In this document: positions 24,601 through 33,600 of the stretch, in pieces
Numbering within the stretch: the stretch's first letter is position 1
Layout: every line of letters begins with the position of its first letter
NCBI GenBank assembly: GCA_963978905.1
Contig: OZ022259.1
Coordinates: 21,550,068-21,614,067 of the forward strand
DNA from: Trichostrongylus colubriformis
Lineage: Eukaryota; Nematoda; Chromadorea; Rhabditida; Trichostrongylidae
DNA length: 64,000 nt
Direction of reading: 5' to 3'
Notes under the pieces: generated by a model
Seen by the model: only the letters and a program-made list of their open reading frames with translations
What the model was told of the DNA's origin: nothing
Database searches by the model: none
Translations under genes and position numbers: made by a program

Positions 24601-27600
24601 GTCTTTGGGCACACACTATCTCTCGTTTCGTCGCTTCGTCTGCGCACTCTGCGTAAGAGAGAATACGTGGCGAGATACCCGCAGAGTGTACTACGCATGA
24701 TTAGTGGGGAAGCTCACGTTGATAGCACCGGCGAGATCGACAGAAACGGAGGGCGGTGTTGTACAGGAGTGACGCAGGGAGGGGTGGGCCGTAGGCATCG
24801 CGATCGGGGGTCCAAATCTCGTATTTGTCAGCGACGGGGGCTTCGGTTCACGTTATTGTCGGGTTGTCGCTTCAGCGGCGAGTCAAGGTTCGTTTTCTCC
24901 TCACCGATGTCACAAGCTCAATAACGGTATTTGGCGACACCCCCATATTAGCCCCCACGTCGGGGCTTCCTTCTCTCCCTAGGCTTAGGCTAAAGCGGAT
25001 GAGACCTATGCTTTGACAGATGCTTTTTCATGTGGGAGGAGGGGACATCAGTTCTAGACTAAGCTCAGAGAGGGAAAGGAGCTTCGACGTCGACGCAAAG
25101 TTGCGTCCCCCCCCCTTCCCGACTTTATTTGATCCTGAAGATCTCATGTGCTGCTCACGAAGAGCCTTGCCGGATGAGATAAGAAGACCTAGAGCTCATA
25201 AGCATACCAGCGCGTCCCATGATGAAGGCCGCGACGCGCGAGCTCATGCGTCGCGATAATGCGTCCCTCTGCACATTTGTCCGTTTACCCGCAGTCGATA
25301 GGTTGGACTGGGGATTTGACCGTGAGGAGTCAACAAAAACACGAACAAAACTTTACAGAGATTTCTCTGAAAGTGTAACGTTATAAACCAACCTTTATGG
25401 AGTCTCGAAACTCTTGTGGAATGCGGTAGTGCGGAGACCGCTGTGATCTTGCACTGTTAGATTGGTGCATGATTAATGCCGCTTCTTATTGTTAGGTTTT
25501 TCTGTAGTGGAATTTGAGCTTTGACGACTAATGAATGGAAACAGTCCTTGACTGCAATGGCGAAGACGCTTTCAAATAATCATTTAAACACATTTCTGCT
25601 AAATTTTACTATTTTTTTTGCTAAATAAAATCTTCGAAAAGAGCTGCATTAATTATGCATCAATCCAGTAATTGTGATCCGCAACTCCGGCCAACAGATG
25701 ACTTCACCCTAGATAGCTCCGCCCATACCTGCTTGTACACCTCATTGTCACTTCTTCTTTATTTCCAACATATTTGTAAATATTGCTATTTAAAAGGCAA
25801 CTTTAGGGAAAATTCGGACGAAAAGTAAAAGAAGTAGTGAATATGAAAGCCGAGATGCCTAGCAACAGGACACTATAGAAAAAACGTATGGAAATGGCCA
25901 AATACCCGAGAAATAGGACCCCCTACCCATCGTTGATTCTCGACCCGGACGACCTTCCCGTTAAAAGGCGGGTAGTCCGCACAGGTTTCCCATTAGCATT
26001 ACCAAGACGTAAACATGAAGGGATGTTCGGAAATGCGACAGCATCCATTTTCATGTAGTGAGCTTCAAGCTAAAAGTGAGAAAGCGCGCTGCGATACTTT
26101 CAATCCTGCCGATCTCCTTGACCAACCTCACCGTGACCAACCACTAATCACGTCGCCTGGAGGCGGGCTGCCCTATACCAAGGCGGCTTGCCCTGATGAG
26201 GCCGCCTTCGCCAATGCTCAAGGGGGCGCCTTTTGCGGGGGATTCCGCTATACACTGGTCTTTCAGTACCCTAATTTTTCAGTCAATGCCTCCTTTTGGG
26301 ATTCCCTGTCACCCACATTATCCCAAACACTGTCTTTAACAGATCGCTTAGGCAATCCCCACATACGGTGGATGAAGCAACCAAGGGGTTGTTGATTATT
26401 TTGGATAATTTCTGTTACAGTTTTGTAGAACTCCTTGTATACTTACCAGCTCTAGCTTGTATGATTCCTTCCAGTTATTCTCAGTCTACAATATAAATGG
26501 GCGGAGATGGTGTAGCAGCAGGTGGTACGCCCTCCACTCTCATCGTGTGGGGATCGAATCCGCTCAGGCCAACTGACCTTCCTTACCTCGGGTGGGTGAA
26601 TTGGTAGTAAACTCATCTGAAAGGATTGGAGTACTGAATTGTACATCGGCTGACCTCGCATACGTTGTATGGGCCGCATCGCATTAACCTGCCAACACGA
26701 TTCTGAGGCGCATCCCTTAAAGACAGCATTAGGGGTAAGGTGGTAATGGAGAAATCCCTACAAGAAGTCACTCACGTGGCAGTCTTGGGCCTAAGAAGGC
26801 TATCTGTGAAATCCCGGTGAAAAAGCGCCGCTTCGAGCTGAAGAAGCGCTGCAAAACGCCGCAACCGTCCAACTATTCCGCCTCTTGATACAACGATCCC
26901 GCCTCCCGATGACGTAATTCCCGATTGTTTGGGGTGGGAGCGGCCAAGGAGATGCGGCAGGATCGAAGGTTTTGCGGCGCGCTTTCGCAGTTTTGGCTTG
27001 AAGCTCACTTCAAAAAATAGATGCTGTCGTATTTCCAAACATTCCCTCGTGTTCACTTGGCAACATTGCAATGGAAAACCAGATCAAACTACCTGCTTCT
27101 TGACGGACAGGTCATCCGCGTCGAGAATCAACGGTGGAAAAAAGGTAATATCTCTCGGGTTTTTGGCCATTTTCATCCGTTTTTTCTCCACTGTCCTGTT
27201 ACTAGGCATCTCGACCTTCATATGCACTCTTTCTTTTACTTTTCGTCCGACTTTCCCCTAATGCTGTCTTTAAGAAGAATTGATTAATGCCAGAAAGTTC
27301 ATCCTTCAACAGTATTAATTTTTCAAAAAATAGTAGAAGCCACTTTCAAAAAATTAGACAACACAAATTAAGGATTTATGATGCCCCATGAAAAGGAGAA
27401 TTTCGACGGAATACAATACAACTACAACAAATATTTTCTACCTTTCAACTGGGCATGGGCGCTGATCTATCGAGCGAGAAAGGAGGGGTTGATCGAGAGT
27501 GACTACTACGTCACCATACTTTCAGAGGTCCGTCATTTCTCAGATTTAAGTAATAGTTCCTTCCTCGAATTTTCTACCGAAAGTGATTTCAGGAAGTGAA

Positions 27601-30600
27601 AAAATTTCGTACTGATCTGGCATGGTTGTGTAATTATGACTGGGTACCGTTGCCGATGATTTATCCCACAATTGTTTGTCTAGCCGTACACACATACTTT
27701 TTAGTAACAGTTATCGCTAGACAATATGTCGAAGATTCCAAATACGAAAAAGATATGGTGAGTGTGTTATCTGATTTTATCCACGTGTTTGTAAACAGGC
27801 ACCAGTAGCGGCAGCATGACAGTCCCGACAGCGCGAAGCATCGTCGGACGCGGTGACCCTCCCAGCAATCTGAATCTGCATCAGTTTATATTTTTTCTGG
27901 AGTGTTATTCATATTACTGGTGGGTAGATGTTGCTGAAAAGCTTTGGGGAAGATGAGTTATCACTGATATGAAAGTTGGATGGTGTCGCTGGTTAGGCTG
28001 CGTTCATACTCAGCGCCAGCAGGACGTGGATGAGTTCGCAGGCAACGAGGCAGGGTGGTATAGGCAGAGACGCAAAGAAACGCAGTCATGTACTTCCGCC
28101 GTCACCACAGAGTATAAACGCTGCCTTTTCATACCTGGCACAGTGACTTCGGTAAATTTTCGGTTGTCAATTACTATCATTTTGGAAAAGTCAATAAAGT
28201 CCTTTTCGGAAAACCTGTGTGCAAAATCAGTGCTTCCTCCTATCATTCAACCATCACTACTTTCCAGATCGATATGGTCTTTCCGTTTATGACCAGTATC
28301 CAGTTCGTGCTCTATATGGGATGGTTAAAGGTTCGTTGATTTGTATTCGATTATAAGTCCTGCTTGGGTGGGGTCCACGAGGTCGAATTTCCGCTTCGCG
28401 GCGGTGCACTCGCGGTGCCCCCGTACGACTCGCCGTATCGATTGTTTTTGGTCGCCCGGCAGAGCGTGACTGCGTCATGTCTGCGCTTTCCACTCATGCC
28501 ACACTGCCTCGCTTGAGGGCTGCCGTGCCCTGCCACTGGCACTCGCACCGGCCGTGCCGCTCATCACGCGCGGCCGCGCGGAAATTCGACCTCGTGGACC
28601 CCACCCGTCCTGCTTACATGCCCTTTAAAGACAGCGCTGCGTTTGAATGTGTTTGATTGGCGAGTTACATCTAATATTATTGTGAAATGAATTTTCATCA
28701 AACCCACAGGATTCAGGTGGCCGAGGCTCTGCTCAACCCATGGGGTGAAGATGACGACGACTTTGAGACCAATGTGCTTATCGATCGAAATTTAGCGGTA
28801 TGTTGTTTTCACAAATAATTTGGTCTGTTGTAAATGGGTGACTTTGCTAAAAGTTACATTCACGTCAAGCGTGGTGTTGAATGGAATTTCTGAGAAATAT
28901 GAATCTCCCTCTTTTCCATGCCAAGTATTTTGGTATACTAAAATGATTTCTCTAAAACAATAAAAAAGTCGTTAATTGATATCAATATTGCTATAAAATA
29001 CCCCCTCTCTTCCCCGCTTAGTATTTCTGTACACCAAAATGGTTTCCTAAAACAATAAAAAAAGTCGTTAACTGATATCAATGTTGCCGTAAAATAGAAG
29101 ACAACTGAACAAAATGTGACAAGCGATTGAAGACTTCTTACCGAAAGTGGAGATCAATGAACGTTTAGGTTTACGAGAGGAAAAGTTTCGAAAAGTTCTC
29201 CCTTACCTTTTTTCAACCCAAAACCCAAAACGATCCTTCATGAAGATTCCTCATCTCACGGCCGACCCCGGCCTTTCACGCGCCGCGTTACGTGATTGAG
29301 CATCGCGCGAGCAAAATATGATTAGAGATTCGAATAACTAACAAAGTTCTTAAAGATTAAATAACTATCAACGAAGAGACCTAAAAGATTTAGGACGGAG
29401 GGGGGGACGAGGATGTATTTTATTCTCCGTTTCGCACGCACTTACCCTCAGACGGAGGCGAAACCAAGAGATAACCTCCATCTGTCCTAATCAGTAAGGG
29501 AAGGGAGGCAGGCATGTTTTAGGTAGCATTAATTTATCTGATATATTGAAAAAAACTTATCTAATTTAAAAAAAATTATCTATTTTATCTAATTTATAAA
29601 AAAAATTAAACTGGATGCACACGATTTGCATAAATGAATGCGAGTAAAATCCTTTACTTACAAGAATATTCTCAATTCGCTTAACTATTTGTTTGAAATT
29701 GACTTGCTATATGTGGAACCATTACATCCCTGTGGCACAGGTATATTTGAGTGCATGCCTTCACTCACGGCTGGAAACGCCGTAAGAGCATATTCATTCC
29801 TTCTTGCAATGTGGTAATGTTTAGATGGGGCTGAAAATTGTCGACGACGGTTACGGTCGAACACCTGAGCTGCGAAAAGATGCGTTCTGGGATGATGAAT
29901 GGGTTCCACTGTATTCAGAGGAAAGCGCATGGGAAAAGAAGTACACACAACACGAAGGATCACTTAGTCACATCAAGTAAGTCGTAAGCTGTATAGTAAT
30001 CGTTAATCAAGTGTTATGGTTATGTTAACTGTAGTAATTGTAAAGCATTCGGTGTCACTTAATCCCTTCTGGGATGCGCCATGTATTCTTCATCCATTCA
30101 GGACGCAGTTTTAGGCTAATGTAACATATTGCTGGAGTTATTTCAAAGAGGTGGATATCTGTTATAGGCTCTACCAGTGTCATTTCTTAACAAAAATGCT
30201 TAGCTTATGAACGTTGGAATTTAGATTGGATAAGTCGGTGTCTCAGATCCGTATGGTCCCACTTCAAAGAAACGATTCGGTGCTTCGTCGACGCTTCAGT
30301 TCTGCAATCGAAAAAATCGTGCCAGTTAAGAAGTCAGCTTTGAATCCGTCCCATTCACACTTTGCCGAGTGATTCAGAAAAAAAGCAGAAAAAAAATCGT
30401 TGATTTCAGTAGTGACACGACGAGCAGATCGTCTATGGGGTTCATTAGGTCGCCATCGAAGCTAAGTTTCCACCTCGATGGAAAATCGGTTTGATCGCCT
30501 TTATTTCATCGTTTATTTATGTATTTGTTTATTTACTGGCATATTGGGAGGTTCGATCACGCCTATTTAGATGTCTCGAAAGAACTCCCTGGCGAACTTT

Positions 30601-33600
30601 TTGGACAACTTCCGAAATTCCGCGAAGGAAACGCCGATGCGCATGTCGTCGTGCGATAGAAGTGACGCGGCCGCTGCCGTCACGACGACGGCAGCGAGCG
30701 ACAGCTGTCCGCGAATGACCATAGACTCGTCAGCGAGCGGATTGACTCTAAATAATGGCGATGGCGATATCATGAATATATCACCGCCGAGCAGTGGTGG
30801 TCCATTGTCACGAGTGATGACAGATGAGAATAATGGCGCTATGGGAATGTTCTCAATTGGTGAACGTGATATACGAATTGGTGAGTGAAGTGGAGGGTGC
30901 GCCATCTAGACAGAAAACTTGCGTCGCAGCCGCCGCCGTGCCACGCGATTCCTTCGTGCTAGGGGAATCAAATGTAGTTTCAACGCGAATTTCGCTACAC
31001 ATTATCATTATAATCTCGAATGTTCGTTTACAGAAAACAATGCTTTCAAATACGCTTTCCTTCCTTATCCCCCCCCCCCTCCGGTGCCTTTAAATTATCA
31101 TGCAGTGCACTTCTGCGAGGCTAAACCGATGAGCTCTAAGACAAGGAGCCAAAAGAACATTGATCATGTCACACTGGACAATCTTCAGCTCCATTCTGAA
31201 TGAATTTAAGTTCTTGCACTCGGCAATCCTTCCTAAGTACATAGCTCTGGCAAGAAAGTGAATGGGATCCCATTCAGCGTTGCGGTGCACTTTTTGCAAA
31301 AGACGGCTTATTCGTTTTCCTTTCTCGCACTCCCTGGATGCTTTCCCCGCTGACACGATGCCGTTTAATCTTCCCAACTCGTTTTATGCAAACCATGTTC
31401 TTACAATTTCCATTCGCGAGAACTACAGCGCTGACAAGGTCACCACTGGAACCGGATCCATCTCTCTAACCAGAATAGCTGTTCGATGGCGGCTGGCAAA
31501 GCGCATCGAACATTGGAACATTGCTGCTGCTTATTGGAATGAGAGAAAGTCAAAACACGGGCTCAGTTTGACATAACACATACAGAGCGGACCAGAAAGG
31601 AGTTACTTTTCTTCCTTTACTTACAACTTTAAAAATCAAAATAAACTATAATATCCAAATAACTGTAAGTCGACCAAGTATTAAGTCGACTGACAACCAT
31701 CTTGTTTGTTTTACCTACTATTAATATTTTTTAATTGTCTTATCTACTCATTTATTCATTCATTTATTATTTATTTATTATTTAATCAGACTTTATCAAG
31801 CTCTGAATGGATGTTTTCAGCTCCAAGATCGGAGAAACACTTCATAAGAACGCCTAGGTAACTCCATAACAGCCTTTGCATGAACAAGATCGGGAGCTTT
31901 TGCCCAGCCAAAATAATGAGCCGTTTCAAATCGACAAAATCCGTCATTTCATAAATCTCGTACACCATCCTGCAGAAGTCTGCCCACTTTGGTAGTAGGG
32001 GTGCACTCGGGCGGAGGTGGTGTAGTAACGTTCACCTCCACTCTCATGGTGTAGGAATTCGGTCAAATCGCATTCACCTGTTATCACGAATCTGAATGGA
32101 ACTAGTATGCGCGGCGCATCACAAAAGGGGATCGATCAACGCCATGGACTTTCTCCTTTTAATTTTTACTTGAACATTTGCTTTTCACCAGGCTCGCGAG
32201 ACCCACTTCCAAGTAGGTGAATTTGTTCAAACTGAATGTGATAACGTTACCACTGAAACCCTTCCGAGAGCAGATTCGTAACACACAATGCGGATTATAA
32301 CGGGGTTTTTCGAGCAGCAACGCAAGGCGTCGGTGGATTCCCAGCGCCAAAGCGAAAGTCGTCAGGAACTTGCATAAAGGCCCACCTAAGAAGTTGGCTC
32401 TGTTGCTTCAGGCAGACGCTGGTGCCGTTGGTGTTCTTTAAGGACTCACGCAAGTAAGAATGAGTTTCCCTGTACCCACATACCCATATCTGTACCTCTG
32501 TATGTTGTATTGGCTTGATAACGGCCCCATTCAAAGTTTCATGTGAAAAAGTGAATATTCGGCTAAGATACAGCTCCTCAAAGTGGCGGACGACGAGGCG
32601 AGGTACCCGAGTGGGTCACCACTGTCCGAGATAGAGTGAGACTGTTTACGTGGTTTATTTTCTCACTCTACTCACTCTACGTCTCCGATTGCGCTTTTGC
32701 TCCTCAGCAGTGTAGCGTCTGCAGCCACTCGGTCGCCCCGCCCCGTCGTCCACCTATTTGAGGAGCTGTATCTCAGCCGATTTCACACTTCTTCGCGTGA
32801 AACTTAGCACGTGACCCTTAGTGAGCAAACACGGCATGAATATATGGGTAACAAAAAAACTCATTTTTCCGGGCATGATTCCTTAAAGTCCGACAGCACC
32901 GGATGACAGCTTCAGCTCCCGATGACAAGGTGGATGTTAAAAGCCAGGGGTTGCTTCTGCTCTTAATTAGAGGGATTCAAAATATCTTGCCTCCAATATT
33001 TTATTTGATTATTACTATGTACGATATTTATTTTACACTGTTTTCATCTCTTTCATCTCTCTGTGCTTTGCTTACTTAGCAATTTGAGCTACAAGAGCAG
33101 AGTGACCCTTTTTGGCACCCCGTGTCAGAGTACTATTAGGTTGTAGCAAAATTAATTTCGGTTTTAAGGTATGTATAAATAAGTAGATTTTTTACCCTGA
33201 ACTATTCCATCCCAAGGAACCATACCATTTGGTGGGGTTTTCTCTGCTCTTTTAGAAACTTCTATGAATGTCGCTCTAAGTTTTCCAGCCGGCCTTTTCC
33301 AGGGCTGCGTATAATCATGAACCGACGCGACTATCGAGTCATCATGCTTTATGAGTTTAAACTGGAACACTCCGCAGCGGAAGCAGCTCGTAATCTCAGC
33401 AGTGTTTTTGGGACGAATTGTCCTTGCGAACGAACAGTGGAGCTCTGGTTTAAAAAATTTGCTTCTGGCGATTTTGATCTCGAAGAGAAGTCGGGTCGCG
33501 GCCGCAGGTCATCGCTTACTGATGACGATTTAAGGAGAGCCGTCGAAGCAAATCCGGAGACGAATACTCGTACGTTAGCAGAAGACCTAGGCGTACATTA

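Larger units (their letters stand above)
31581..33127. mobile_element. Family A copy 3 in bestrophin intron 13, split by a nested element
   Basis: Starts TACAGAGCGGACCAGAAAGG and ends CTTTTTGGCACCCCGTG. Shares the block TAACTCCATAACAGCCTTTG / GATCGGGAGCTT with copies 1 and 2. More diverged, and carries the TTAA element at 32437-32887. Confidence 0.65.

Noticed and set aside
26015..26395. Open frame of 126 codons on the plus strand
   Set aside because: It lies wholly inside an S-family mobile element and its peptide is not conserved in frame in the other copies.
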